Shown: piece by piece, positions 1 through 8,590 of the stretch
Position numbering within the stretch: the stretch's first letter is position 1
Layout: every line of letters starts with the position of its first letter
DNA from: Pseudomonas sp. MAG733B
Lineage (GTDB): Bacteria; Pseudomonadota; Gammaproteobacteria; Pseudomonadales; Pseudomonadaceae
DNA: 64,000 nt
Direction of reading: 5' to 3'
NCBI RefSeq assembly: GCF_036884845.1
Contig: NZ_CP145732.1
Coordinates: forward strand, 4,216,001-4,280,000
Position numbers and translations under genes: made by a program
The notes under the pieces: model-generated
What the model saw: only the letters and a program-made list of their open reading frames with translations
Database searches by the model: none
What the model was told of the DNA's origin: nothing

Positions 1-610
1 TGCGATGCAGGTTGGCGCCGCTTATTTTCCTGATCCTCGACAACGCCTTGCTCTCAACTGGCCCGAATTTGGCGAAGTCGACCACCGGCCACGGCAGCAA
101 GCCACCCAAGGGTTGAGTTGCCGTGGCGGTTTGAGGCAAAGCACTCAGCGCAGCTTTTACATGGGCCAACACGTCAGCCTTGGTGATGCGATTGCGCAGC
201 CCGGTCCCTCGGATGCTTTGCAGCGCCACACCCAGTTCCCGAGAGAACTTGCGCACCGAGGGCGATGCCAAGGGCAAGTCCGTTGTTGAGACAACAATCT
301 CGAATGGTGCCGCAACCACAGGCTCATCAGGAATATCAGCGGGTTCGACAACAGGCTGTGCCGCTGGCTGATCAACCTCGATACTGGCGATCGCCGAGCC
401 TTCGCTGATCTTGTCGTCCAGCCTGACCGACAATGACTGCAACACACCCCCATGGGGCGATGGAATTTCCATGGACGCCTTGTCGGTCTCGACAATGATC
501 AGGGTCTGTCCTTCGACCACGGTGTCGCCCGCCTTGGCGAGGATTTCTATAACGCCCACATCCCTGGCGTCCCCGATATCGGGCAGACGAATTTCACGCA
601 CATTCTTCAT
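1..610 (-). CDS. aceF: Dihydrolipoamide acetyltransferase (PDH E2), N-terminal part; runs off the window
   Basis: This is the E2 core subunit of pyruvate dehydrogenase, which transfers the acetyl group from E1 to CoA through a lipoyl arm. The visible 203 residues begin MKNVREIRLPDIGD. They contain one lipoyl domain (about residues 3-77) with the lipoylated lysine in ETDKAS, and an acidic/Pro/Ala linker. A peripheral subunit-binding domain follows (about 114-155, ASPSVRKFSRELG to KADVLAHVK), then the start of the catalytic domain (LSRIRKISGANLHR). Only one lipoyl domain is seen, while Pseudomonas housekeeping AceF usually carries two or more, so this looks like the E2 of a second PDH complex. 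An AGGAAG ribosome site precedes the ATG at 610. The gene follows aceE by 39 bases in the same operon. The C-terminal catalytic motif lies outside the window. Confidence 0.93.
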   Translation of the reverse strand, partial: MKNVREIRLPDIGDARDVGVIEILAKAGDTVVEGQTLIIVETDKASMEIPSPHGGVLQSLSVRLDDKISEGSAIASIEVDQPAAQPVVEPADIPDEPVVAAPFEIVVSTTDLPLASPSVRKFSRELGVALQSIRGTGLRNRITKADVLAHVKAALSALPQTATATQPLGGLLPWPVVDFAKFGPVESKALSRIRKISGANLHR

Positions 611-649
611 AAACACTTCCTGAAAATTCGACTCACACCAAGCCCGGTT

Positions 650-3349
650 TCAGGCTTCCCAAGGCGCCACGCCGTCAACGTCAATGGCGTACCTGGCGAT
701 AGCCTCGGCACACACGCTCGCGTCCAGAGTTCCCTCGTTAACCAGTGCCGTCAGCGCACTCAAGACGATCTGATGGCGATCCACTTCGAAGAACTCGCGC
801 AGCCTGTGGCGAGTGTCGCTGCGGCCAAAACCGTCGGTGCCGAGCACGGTGTAGCGGGCATCCAGATAACTGCCGATCAACTGCGGCAAGGCGCGCACGT
901 AATCGGTGCAGGCAATGATCGGCGCCGAGTCGTTGAGCGACGCTTGCACATGGCACTGGCGCGCCGGTTGCTGCGGATGCAGGCGATTCCAGCGCTCCAC
1001 TTCACGGGCATCACGGGCCAGTTCGGTGAAGCTGGTGACGCTCCATACCTGGCTGTCGATGTTCCAGTCGCTGGCCAGCAATTCGGCGGCGGCAATCACT
1101 TCGCGCAGGATGGCGCCGGAACCCAGCAATTGCACGCGGCCACGGGCATCCTCGAATTCATGCCGGGCAAACAGGTACATGCCCTTGATGATCGCCTGTT
1201 CGACGCCGTCAGGAAGGTTGGGTTGCGGGTAGTTTTCGTTCATCAGGGTGACGTAGTAGAACTCGTCCACCTGACGTTCCAGCATCTGACGCATGCCGTG
1301 ATCGAGAATCACCGCGAATTCACCGGCGAACGCCGGGTCGTAGGCGCGGCAGTTGGGGACCATCGCCGCCATCAGGTGGCTGTTGCCGTCCTGATGCTGC
1401 AACCCTTCCCCGCCCAATGTCGTGCGCCCTGCCGTAGCCCCGAGCAGAAAGCCTCGGGCCCGTTGATCCGCCGCCGCCCAGATCAGGTCGCCGATGCGCT
1501 GGAAGCCGAACATCGAGTAATAGATGTAGAACGGCAACATCGGCAGGCCATGCACCGAGTAACTGGTCGCGGCGGCGACCCAGGAACTGATCGCCCCGGC
1601 CTCGCTGATGCCCTCTTCCAGAATCTGGCCGTCGAGTGCTTCCCGGTAGCTGAGGATCGAACCGATGTCTTCCGGTTCATAGCGCTGGCCGACGCTGGAA
1701 TAGATCCCGATCTGCTTGAACAGGCTGGCCATGCCGAACGTCCGCGCTTCATCCGCCACGATCGGCACGATGCGCGGCCCCAATTGTTTGTCCCGCAGCA
1801 AACCACTGAGCATGCGCACGAACGCCATGGTGGTGGACATTTCCTTGCCTTCGGCGGCAATGGCGAACCCGGCATAACTGTTGATCTCGGGGACGGCCAA
1901 TGACTCGCTGGTGGTGGGCCGTGCGGGCATGTAGCCGCCCAAGGCCTGGCGTCGTTCATGCAGGTAGCGCATTTCGGCGCTGTCTTCTTCGGGTTTGAAG
2001 AAGCTCAAGGATTCTGCCTGCTCGTCGGTCAGCGGCAAGTTGAAACGGTTGCGGAAGGCGATCAACGCTTCCTTGTCGAGTTTCTTCTGCTGGTGCACGG
2101 TCATCTTGCCCTGCCCCGCGTCACCCATGCCGAAGCCCTTCTTGGTCTGCGCCAGAATCACCGTGGGTTTCTTGCCTTCGAGCAGCGCGCTTTGATACGC
2201 CGCATGGATTTTCACGATGTCGTGGCCGCCGCGCTTGAGGCGATCGATCTGCTCATCGCTCAAGCCTTGGGCCAGATGCGCCAACGCCTCGTTCTGGCCG
2301 AAGAAATGGTCGCGGTTGAAGCGCCCGTCTTTTGCCGCGAACGTCTGGAACTGACCGTCGACGGTGCTGGACAACGCCTTGACCAGCGCACCATCGGCAT
2401 CCCGTGCAAACAGACCGTCCCAATCGGAACCCCAGACCAGTTTGATCACGTTCCACCCGGCGCCGCCGAACAGCGCTTCCAGCTCGTCGATGATGCGACC
2501 ATTGCCGCGCACCGGCCCGTCCAGCCGTTGCAGGTTGCAGTTGACCACCCACACCAGATTGTCCAACCCTTCGCGCGCGGCCAGGGTCAGCGCCGACATG
2601 CTTTCCGGCTCGTCCATTTCACCGTCGCCGAACACGCCCCATACGGTTCGACCCTTGGTGTCTTGCAGGCCCCGGTGGTCCAGGTAACGCATGAATCGCG
2701 CCTGGTAGATCGAACTGATCGGGCCGATGCCCATGGAGCCGGTCGGGAATTGCCAGAAGTCCGGCATCAGCCACGGGTGCGGATAACTCGACAAGCCCCG
2801 TGCACCATTGGCGCGGGCGCCGATTTCCTGCCGATAGTGCTGCAAGTCCTGCTCGTCGAGCCGTCCTTCGAGAAACGCGCGGGCATAGACGCCCGGTGCC
2901 GAATGCGGTTGATAGAACACCAGGTCACCGCCGCTGCTTTCGGTGCGTGCGTTGAAGAAATGGTTGAAGCCCACTTCGAACAAATCGGCGGCGCTGGCAT
3001 AACTGGCGATGTGGCCACCCAACTCGCCATACGCGTGGTTGGCACGGGCGACCATGGCCAAGGCATTCCAGCGCATGATCGACGCCAGGCGTTCCTCGAT
3101 GGCCAGGTCCCCGGGGAAGACCGGTTGGCGTTCGACACTGATGGTGTTGATGTATGGCGTGCCATGGCTGGGCCGCCAGCCGATGTCCGCGCTGCTCGCC
3201 ACCGCCACCAGCATGTCGAGGATCTGTCTGGCCTGGGCAGTGCCGCCATGGGCGATGACCGATAGCAAGGCGTCACGCCATTCGGCGATTTCCTCACTGT
3301 CTTCTGCGGCCTGGCCCGGCAGTTGGGCGTGATGATCGGACGGGTTCAT
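650..3349 (-). CDS. aceE: Pyruvate dehydrogenase E1 component, homodimeric type (second copy)
   Basis: This thiamine diphosphate enzyme decarboxylates pyruvate and acetylates the E2 lipoyl group. It has 899 residues, slightly longer than typical AceE (about 880-890). The ThDP/Mg motif is clear at about residues 230-260 (GVFGDGEMDEPESMSAL then VVNCNLQRLDGP), and the transketolase-like middle domain contains GEGLQHQDGNSHL. I take the ATG at 3349 because CAGGAG lies six bases upstream. A TTG 15 bases further upstream in the same frame is the alternative. This ATG overlaps the stop of the preceding small gene by four bases (ATGA). Its neighbours are acdS and two unknown genes, and E2 has one lipoyl domain. 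I therefore infer a paralogous PDH rather than the housekeeping one. Confidence 0.93.
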   Translation of the reverse strand: MNPSDHHAQLPGQAAEDSEEIAEWRDALLSVIAHGGTAQARQILDMLVAVASSADIGWRPSHGTPYINTISVERQPVFPGDLAIEERLASIMRWNALAMVARANHAYGELGGHIASYASAADLFEVGFNHFFNARTESSGGDLVFYQPHSAPGVYARAFLEGRLDEQDLQHYRQEIGARANGARGLSSYPHPWLMPDFWQFPTGSMGIGPISSIYQARFMRYLDHRGLQDTKGRTVWGVFGDGEMDEPESMSALTLAAREGLDNLVWVVNCNLQRLDGPVRGNGRIIDELEALFGGAGWNVIKLVWGSDWDGLFARDADGALVKALSSTVDGQFQTFAAKDGRFNRDHFFGQNEALAHLAQGLSDEQIDRLKRGGHDIVKIHAAYQSALLEGKKPTVILAQTKKGFGMGDAGQGKMTVHQQKKLDKEALIAFRNRFNLPLTDEQAESLSFFKPEEDSAEMRYLHERRQALGGYMPARPTTSESLAVPEINSYAGFAIAAEGKEMSTTMAFVRMLSGLLRDKQLGPRIVPIVADEARTFGMASLFKQIGIYSSVGQRYEPEDIGSILSYREALDGQILEEGISEAGAISSWVAAATSYSVHGLPMLPFYIYYSMFGFQRIGDLIWAAADQRARGFLLGATAGRTTLGGEGLQHQDGNSHLMAAMVPNCRAYDPAFAGEFAVILDHGMRQMLERQVDEFYYVTLMNENYPQPNLPDGVEQAIIKGMYLFARHEFEDARGRVQLLGSGAILREVIAAAELLASDWNIDSQVWSVTSFTELARDAREVERWNRLHPQQPARQCHVQASLNDSAPIIACTDYVRALPQLIGSYLDARYTVLGTDGFGRSDTRHRLREFFEVDRHQIVLSALTALVNEGTLDASVCAEAIARYAIDVDGVAPWEA

Positions 3350-3756
3350 GAGCATCTCCTGCAACTGTCGGGTAACGCTTCAAGATGGCGTGAATGGCTG
3401 ACTCGGGCGAGGCTTTTGACGTGTTCTACTGCGTCAATGACGGAACGCTCCGCCCAGGTGTCGTGCGTGACGTGGTAGACGCAGGGCTTGCCGTGCAGCA
3501 AGCGTTCATCAAGCTGACCGAACACTACAAAACTGTAGTCACTGCGGGTTGTTTGCACCTCGACGATCTTCTCGGGTCCAGTGTCAGCCCTGTCTACCTG
3601 CATAAGGGCGATGTTGTCGAAACAGCTGAAACCATGATGCATCAAGTCAATATGATCGCTATCAAGTCCGGACGCGATAACCACGATGCGCGTGCAACTG
3701 GACGGCTCGCGCATCCATTTCATGGCTTGATGTCGGTAGTCGGTGGATCGGTTCAT
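3346..3756 (-). CDS. Small protein of unknown function, coupled to aceE
   Basis: The product has 136 residues and I do not recognise the family. The central part (RIVVIASGLDSDHIDLMHHG, then SCFDNIALMQVDRA) has alternating hydrophobic strands like a small alpha/beta fold. There is no signal peptide or membrane segment. The gene looks real for two reasons: an AAGAAAGA ribosome site precedes the ATG, and its TGA overlaps the aceE ATG by four bases, a typical sign of translational coupling. A 130-residue frame on the opposite strand (3394-3786) covers the same bases but has no operon context. The protein could be an accessory or regulatory factor of this second pyruvate dehydrogenase; that is inference from position only. 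Confidence 0.6.
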   Translation of the reverse strand: MNRSTDYRHQAMKWMREPSSCTRIVVIASGLDSDHIDLMHHGFSCFDNIALMQVDRADTGPEKIVEVQTTRSDYSFVVFGQLDERLLHGKPCVYHVTHDTWAERSVIDAVEHVKSLARVSHSRHLEALPDSCRRCS

Positions 3757-3814
3757 AGGCGTTGTCTTTCTTGTTTGAATAGTTGATTCAGCCGTTGAAT
3801 GGGCAGCGGGATTT

Positions 3815-4279
3815 CTAGAGGGCGCAACGCTCCTGCAACACGCTTTTGGCCAGCGTCCGGGCCATCGATAAAATGGCCTCCACCTGCTTATCCATCGCAG
3901 CGCCGGATAGCGCCGGCGTTCCCGGATTGATCACACGCAGCGGGTGGCCGCACACCGAACCCAGCCAGGTCAGGCCGGGTATCGGGGTGATCTCGACATC
4001 CAGTAAAAAACAGCCTTTGGATACGCCACTCAACAATCGAGTGGCCTGACAGGTGGAGGCCGGAACCTGCTCCATCGATTGGGAACTGACTTGCAACCAG
4101 TCGTGCATCAACACCTTGGGTTGCGTCACCACCAGGTAAGCGACCTGATCCCAGTCGTCGATTGCCACGTGCAACCGGTCAATGATGTACTTGGGCAGCG
4201 CGGCGCTGGTGACGATGACCACCCCGACATCCGCCAGAGGCTCTTTGATCCAGGTTGCGGATTGCGATATCGCATGCAT
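3815..4279 (-). CDS. Protein of unknown function, first gene of the second aceEF operon
   Basis: The product has 154 residues starting MHAISQSATWIKEP. I recognise no family. It has a predicted alpha/beta pattern with hydrophobic strands (VGVVIVTSAALPKYIID, VAYLVVTQPKVLMHDW) and a Gly/Pro-rich stretch (EITPIPGLTWLGSVCGHPL). There is no signal peptide. The same frame stays open upstream, but only by reading through the REP pair at 4321-4410, so I place the start at 4279. The gene precedes the 136-residue gene by 58 bases, then aceE and aceF, all on the minus strand, which suggests one transcript of four genes. The operon promoter should lie between 4280 and the REP pair. Confidence 0.55.
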   Translation of the reverse strand: MHAISQSATWIKEPLADVGVVIVTSAALPKYIIDRLHVAIDDWDQVAYLVVTQPKVLMHDWLQVSSQSMEQVPASTCQATRLLSGVSKGCFLLDVEITPIPGLTWLGSVCGHPLRVINPGTPALSGAAMDKQVEAILSMARTLAKSVLQERCAL

Positions 4280-4320
4280 GGCGGTACTCCCGGCGAAAAG
4301 GATCAGAACACTGCAATCAC

Positions 4321-4410
4321 TGTGGGAGCGGGCTTGCTCGCGAAGAGGGAGTGTCAGTCGACAGAGATGTTGCCTGGCATACCGCTTTCGCGAGCAAGCC
4401 CGCTCCCACA
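4321..4410. repeat. Inverted pair of REP elements
   Basis: Two copies of the Pseudomonas REP sequence (core GAGCGGGCTTGCTCGCGAA) face each other, separated by about 40 bases. They lie between the 3' end of acdS and the 5' end of the unknown gene at 3815-4279. The arms are exact complements over about 24 bases and could form a hairpin in RNA or DNA. Confidence 0.9.
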
Positions 4411-4434
4411 GGTTGTTCACCTTCCGACAGAAGT

Positions 4435-5451
4435 TCAGCCGTTACGAAACAGGAAGCTGTAGGCGTTCAGCGCCGGAGCGCCACCGAGGTGGGCGTAAAG
4501 CACTTTCGACCCTTCGGGGAATTCACCGCGACGGACCATTTCGATCATGCCGTGCATTGATTTGCCCTCGTACACCGGATCAGTGAGCACCCCTTCGAGG
4601 CTGCCGCACAGGCGGATCGCTTCCAGTGTCCCTTCGTTGGGCAGGCCATATTCGGGATAGGCGAAGCGCGTATCGAGTACCACGTCGTCTTCGGTGATTT
4701 CGCGCCCCAGATCCACCAGTTCGGCGGTGTGGCGGGCGATGCGCAGGATTTGCGCCTTGGTTTTTTCCGGTTTGGCCGAGGCATCGATGCCGATGACGTT
4801 CTTCGAACGCCCGTCCTCTGCGAATCCCACGACCATGCCGGCCTGGGTGCTGCCGGTCACCGAGCAGACCACGATGTAGTCAAACTTGAAGCCCAGTTCC
4901 TTTTCCTGCTGCCGTACTTCTTCGGCGAAACCGACGAACCCGAGGCCGCCGTAGGGATGCTCGGAACAACCTGCGGGGATCGGAAACGGTTTGCCGCCAC
5001 CCTCGACGACATCGCTCATGGCTTTCTCCCAACTAGGTCGAATGCCGATGTCGAAGCCTGCTGCATCCAGCCGCACGTCGGCGCCCATGATCCGCGACAT
5101 CTCGATGTTGCCGACGCGGTCGTACACGGCGTCGGAGTAGTTCACCCAGTTTTCCTGCACCAGCACACACTTCATGCCCAGGTGGGCGGCGACCGCAGCG
5201 ACTTGGCGGGTCTGGTTGGACTGGATGCCGCCGATCGACACCAGGGTGTCGCAGCCTTGATCGATGGCTTCGGGAATCAGGTATTCGAGCTTGCGTGTCT
5301 TGTTCCCGCCGAAGGCCAGGCCACTGTTGCAATCTTCACGTTTGGCATACAACTCCACCTTGCCGCCCAGGTGTTCGCTGAGGCGTTTGAGGGGCGTGAT
5401 GGGAGATGGACCGAAGGTCAGCGGATAACGTTTGAAGCGATTCAGGTTCAT
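4435..5451 (-). CDS. acdS: 1-aminocyclopropane-1-carboxylate (ACC) deaminase
   Basis: This PLP enzyme splits the plant ethylene precursor ACC into ammonia and 2-oxobutyrate in the cytoplasm, lowering host ethylene. At 338 residues it has the exact length of the Pseudomonas AcdS family. Key residues are present: Lys51 binding PLP (FGGNKTRK), Tyr268 ([11 protein letters not shown]), Tyr294-Glu295 (TDPVYEGK) and Leu322 ([13 protein letters not shown]). Glu295 and Leu322 are the residues that separate true ACC deaminases from D-cysteine desulfhydrases. The start at 5451 ([10 protein letters not shown]) matches the family N-terminus; upstream in-frame codons are excess. The divergent neighbour acdR is the known Lrp-type activator. 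2-Oxobutyrate or pyruvate-type products could feed the nearby PDH operon, but that is speculative. Confidence 0.97.
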   Translation of the reverse strand: MNLNRFKRYPLTFGPSPITPLKRLSEHLGGKVELYAKREDCNSGLAFGGNKTRKLEYLIPEAIDQGCDTLVSIGGIQSNQTRQVAAVAAHLGMKCVLVQENWVNYSDAVYDRVGNIEMSRIMGADVRLDAAGFDIGIRPSWEKAMSDVVEGGGKPFPIPAGCSEHPYGGLGFVGFAEEVRQQEKELGFKFDYIVVCSVTGSTQAGMVVGFAEDGRSKNVIGIDASAKPEKTKAQILRIARHTAELVDLGREITEDDVVLDTRFAYPEYGLPNEGTLEAIRLCGSLEGVLTDPVYEGKSMHGMIEMVRRGEFPEGSKVLYAHLGGAPALNAYSFLFRNG

Positions 5452-5615
5452 GGCGTTGTTCCTTATAAGTTGAGATATCCAAGCTCTTTCAGCGGGCTTC
5501 GATGAATCAATCTTAAGAAAAAACCTGAAAATTTGTGTTGCAAGTTTCAACCAATAAATGAAGCATTATTTGTGCTGATCAAACCAGAACTTTACTTAAT
5601 TGCGTGTAGGCGACC
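5452..5615. promoter_or_regulatory. acdS-acdR divergent control region
   Basis: This AT-rich 164-base region separates the divergent acdS and acdR genes. In related pseudomonads the equivalent region binds AcdR (Lrp box), Crp and Fnr. Candidate short inverted elements are visible, such as GATGAATC near 5505 and TGATCA near 5576. I cannot assign individual boxes with certainty. Confidence 0.5.
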
Positions 5616-6125
5616 ATGAACGCAACAAACAACCATAAGAAAGCTAGCGAGAAAGCCGCAGAGCCGATGCAGCTTGATCGCACCGACCGCGCCATCCTCA
5701 AGGCCCTGCAGCGAGATGCTTCGATCTCTAACGTAGCCTTGGCGGAGAAAGTGAAACTGAGTCCGCCGGCCTGCCTGCGGCGCGTCGACCGACTCAAACA
5801 GGCCGGCCTGATCAAGGGCATCGTCGCCCTGCTCGACCCCGAAGCGCTGGATGCGGGAATGGTGGTGTTGATCGGCGTGGTGCTGGACCGCTCCACGCCG
5901 GAATCGTTTGCCGCCTTCGAGGCCGCCGCGCAAAAAGTCTCGGGCTGCATGGAGTGCCACGTGGTAACTGGGGAATTCGACTACTTCATGTTGCTGCGGA
6001 CCAAGGACAGCCAGAGCTTCAACCGCCTGCATGCAGAACAGTTGCTGTACCTGCCGGGTGTCCGGCAGATCCGTTCTTTCATGGGATTGCGTCAAGTGTT
6101 GTCGACGCCGCAAATTCCTCTGTGA
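5616..6125 (+). CDS. acdR: Lrp/AsnC-family regulator of ACC deaminase
   Basis: This is a leucine-responsive-type transcription factor of 169 residues. An N-terminal extension of about 18 residues is followed by the winged helix-turn-helix (about 19-75, LDRTDRAILKALQRDASISN then KLSPPACLRRVDRLKQAG). The C-terminal part is the RAM ligand-binding domain (about 85-160, with GCMECHVVTGEFDYFMLLRT). The gene is divergent from acdS with 164 bases between, the arrangement known for acdR in P. putida-type ACC deaminase loci, where the protein activates acdS in the presence of ACC. The family and the link to acdS are established; DNA binding here is inferred. Confidence 0.93.
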   Translation: MNATNNHKKASEKAAEPMQLDRTDRAILKALQRDASISNVALAEKVKLSPPACLRRVDRLKQAGLIKGIVALLDPEALDAGMVVLIGVVLDRSTPESFAAFEAAAQKVSGCMECHVVTGEFDYFMLLRTKDSQSFNRLHAEQLLYLPGVRQIRSFMGLRQVLSTPQIPL

Positions 6126-6128
6126 AAC

Positions 6129-7568
6129 TCAGATCAGCCCCAGCGTCAGTGCCTTGAGCGTCGCCGCCGCACGGGTGGTGCATTGCAGTTTGCGGAACAC
6201 GCTCTCGACGTGGGTCCGCACCGTGCTTGGGCTGATGCCGAGCTGGCGCGCCACCTCCTTGTTGCTGCCGCCCATGCTGATACGCCGCAGGATTTCCGTC
6301 TCCCGCTCGGACAGCGGGCCGCTGCTCGCCTTGCCGGGGGCAACGCTGCTATCACCCCGGGCCGCCGCCATGACGGCCTGACAGGCACGCGAATCGAAAC
6401 GCCCCTGTGCCGCTTCGTCGAGCAACAGTTGTTCTGCTTGTTGCGCACTGAGTGCCGGCCGCCACGGTCGGTCGGCGATCAGCGCTTGCCAGGCCAGTGC
6501 CGCTGCCAACAGGCAATGCTCGGTTTGCAGGGCATCGCCGTTCAGGCTGCGGAAATAGCCGCTGCCATCGAGGCGTTCATACGCGTGGGCAGCCAGTTGA
6601 CCCGGCGCGACCAGTTCAGGCACCTGGGTGCTGGCCCGCAGTGTCCAGTAAGGCACGAGCCGCACCTGTTCGAGATCACCGTCAAGCAATGCACCTGGGG
6701 TGTTCCAGATTCGATTGGGCACCGCAGCCCGGCCGATGCCGTGAATCAGCGCGGCCTTGCCCAACTGATCAACCGATGACTCTGTGAGCCCCGACAGTTT
6801 GCCGGCCTCCCGCACCAGTTCCGACGCACGCCGCGAATAGCCCGCCAGCCACGGCAGCTTGAGATCGATCACGTCACTGACCAGCGTGAGCGAGACTGTC
6901 GCGCCATTGCCGGTCGCGCCTGATGCAGACGCTTGCGGTGTGCGCAGTTGTTGCAACCAGTCCTCGGCATGGCGCGAAATCTCGGCGGCCAGCGATGCCG
7001 GATAACGACGATCAGCCTGGGTCGTGATCCACTCCAGCGCGGCCTCCAGACCGTGAACCCGGGACATGATTTCCAGATCGCCGGCCAGCAACACCTGATA
7101 CACCACCTCCGGCACCTCGGGGTGTCGCAGCCCAAACGGCCGGCCTTCGCCATCAAACTGCTCGAATACATGCCGCAGCCCGTGTTCAGCCGCTGCATTC
7201 AAGCCCAGCGTACGGGCGATATCCCCGGACACTTCGCAATGGATTTGCGCCAGGGGCGTGGTTTTGCGCATCGCCCGTTGCCCGGCGGCATTCAGTGTCT
7301 GGCTCAGCATGGCGTTACGCCCGCCGACATCATCGCCCAGCAACCGCGTGAAGCCCTCGGCGTTGGCGGTACACCCCGACCAGCGCAACAGCGCCACCTG
7401 ACGTGCGATCTCCAGATGATCGCCAGCCCCGTTGCAGGACTGCGCGAGCATCCGTGCCAGCCGCGCGGTGCGACGTGACTGGTCGAAGGGCTGCCCCATG
7501 CTCAGGTCGCCCACCATGGACAAGGCCAGGATGGCGCCTTCGAGCTCGATGCAGTCAAGATCCGGCAT
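6129..7568 (-). CDS. LuxR-type regulator with degenerate HD-GYP domain
   Basis: The product has 479 residues. The C-terminus (about 415-475) is a LuxR/FixJ DNA-binding domain (LSERETEILRRISMGGSNKE, RQLGISPSTVRTHVESVFRK). The middle (about 255-400) looks like an HD-GYP domain, with the segment HAYERLDGSGYFRSLNGDAL. However, the HD pair is replaced by HG (ALIHGIGRAAVP) and the GYP by GYF, so c-di-GMP hydrolysis is unlikely and a sensing role is more probable. The N-terminal third is a second HD-like all-helical region. I chose the ATG at 7568 because GGAG lies seven bases upstream; 32 more in-frame codons are possible. It is divergent from the secreted hydrolase at 7682 and may control it. Confidence 0.82.
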   Translation of the reverse strand: MPDLDCIELEGAILALSMVGDLSMGQPFDQSRRTARLARMLAQSCNGAGDHLEIARQVALLRWSGCTANAEGFTRLLGDDVGGRNAMLSQTLNAAGQRAMRKTTPLAQIHCEVSGDIARTLGLNAAAEHGLRHVFEQFDGEGRPFGLRHPEVPEVVYQVLLAGDLEIMSRVHGLEAALEWITTQADRRYPASLAAEISRHAEDWLQQLRTPQASASGATGNGATVSLTLVSDVIDLKLPWLAGYSRRASELVREAGKLSGLTESSVDQLGKAALIHGIGRAAVPNRIWNTPGALLDGDLEQVRLVPYWTLRASTQVPELVAPGQLAAHAYERLDGSGYFRSLNGDALQTEHCLLAAALAWQALIADRPWRPALSAQQAEQLLLDEAAQGRFDSRACQAVMAAARGDSSVAPGKASSGPLSERETEILRRISMGGSNKEVARQLGISPSTVRTHVESVFRKLQCTTRAAATLKALTLGLI

Positions 7569-7681
7569 AACGCACTCCACACAATCGCTGAAAATTATTC
7601 GTTCGCCTCGGATAAACGACCGATACCTGAACCTGCGGACATTGATGAAACTGGACCTCACCAAAAACAGGAGATTTGACC

Positions 7682-8455
7682 ATGTTCAAACCCAAGACGC
7701 TCGCCCTCGCTCTCGCCATGACCGCTTCGCTGTTTACCGCAGCAAGCCATGCCGCCACCGCGCAACCTTCGGTGGTCATCGTACACGGCGCCTTCGCCGA
7801 TGGCTCCGACTGGGCCAAAGTCGTACCGCTGTTGCAGGCTGAAGGCATCAAGGTCACCGTGGTGCAAAATCCGTTGACCTCGCTGGCCGACGATGTGGCG
7901 GCGACCCAGCGCGTCTTGAACAACCAGGGCGACAACGTGGTCCTGGTCGGGCACTCCTGGGGCGGTACGGTAATCAGTCAGGCCGGCACCGACAAGAAGG
8001 TCAGCGGCCTGGTGTACGTCGCCGCGTTCGCGCCGGATGCCGGTCAAGCCAGCAAAGACCTGGGCAAGGACTACCCGGCGCCGTCCGGCGTGAAAGACAT
8101 TGCCGCCGACAAAAACGGCTTTCTCTACATGACCCCGCAAGGCATGGCGACAGGTTTTGCCCAGGACCTGCCTGCACAGCAGACCGCAATCATGGCGGCT
8201 ACACAGGGACCGATTCGCGCCTCGGCGTTTGACGACAAAACCAGCGTCGCAGCCTGGAAAGGCAAACCGTCGTGGTATGTCGTAGCGGCTGAAGACCACA
8301 TGATCCAGCCCGACTTGCAACGCGCATTCGCCAAGAAAATCGGCGCACAAACTACCGAGCTGAAGACCAGCCATGTACCTCAGCAATCGCGTCCGGGCGA
8401 TGTTGCCAAAGTGATCATTCAAGCGGTCCACAAGAGCCAGGTGGCAGCTCAATAA
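7682..8455 (+). CDS. Secreted alpha/beta hydrolase
   Basis: The product has 257 residues. A Sec signal peptide (about 1-24, MFKPKTLALALAMTASLFTA then ASHA) directs export to the periplasm. The mature part is an alpha/beta hydrolase: oxyanion region VHGAFADGSDW, nucleophile Ser in GHSWGG, acid Asp in AAEDHMI and His in TSHVPQQS. It belongs to the group of small esterase-like hydrolases with the HGAFADGS motif; the substrate is unknown. An AGGAGA ribosome site precedes the ATG at 7682, and an in-frame TTG six bases upstream is less likely. The divergent LuxR/HD regulator lies 113 bases away. A hairpin with a T run follows the gene. Confidence 0.88.
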   Translation: MFKPKTLALALAMTASLFTAASHAATAQPSVVIVHGAFADGSDWAKVVPLLQAEGIKVTVVQNPLTSLADDVAATQRVLNNQGDNVVLVGHSWGGTVISQAGTDKKVSGLVYVAAFAPDAGQASKDLGKDYPAPSGVKDIAADKNGFLYMTPQGMATGFAQDLPAQQTAIMAATQGPIRASAFDDKTSVAAWKGKPSWYVVAAEDHMIQPDLQRAFAKKIGAQTTELKTSHVPQQSRPGDVAKVIIQAVHKSQVAAQ

Positions 8456-8481
8456 CACCGAAAGCAAAACCTCAAACGAAA

Positions 8482-8513
8482 AAAGACGCACCGCGTGAGC
8501 GCGTGCGTCTTTC
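8482..8513 (+). terminator. Rho-independent terminator after the hydrolase gene
   Basis: A GC-rich stem of about 13 pairs (AAAGACGCAC with GTGCGTCTTT, one bulged base) closes a TGAG loop and ends in TTT, 27 bases after the hydrolase stop. Confidence 0.75.
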
Positions 8514-8590
8514 GTGTTGTGGAGCAACTGACGTCAATCCGATTTCTGCTAATGTCTTGCTACCTCATCCAACGCTCATGGAAACGTTCT

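Noticed and set aside
452..3265. Long plus-strand open frames (483 and 435 codons) opposite aceE and aceF
   Set aside because: They are rich in Arg, His, Gly and Gln with no family pattern, and lie wholly antisense to clear PDH genes. GC-rich codon use keeps the opposite frames open.
3394..3786. 130-residue plus-strand frame opposite the small gene upstream of aceE
   Set aside because: The minus-strand frame has a ribosome site and an ATGA overlap with aceE. The plus frame has no such context.
4280..4420. Longer N-terminus for the unknown gene at 3815-4279
   Set aside because: The extension would translate both REP arms (LWERACSRKR and LREQARSHS-type peptides), a known artefact of REP read-through.
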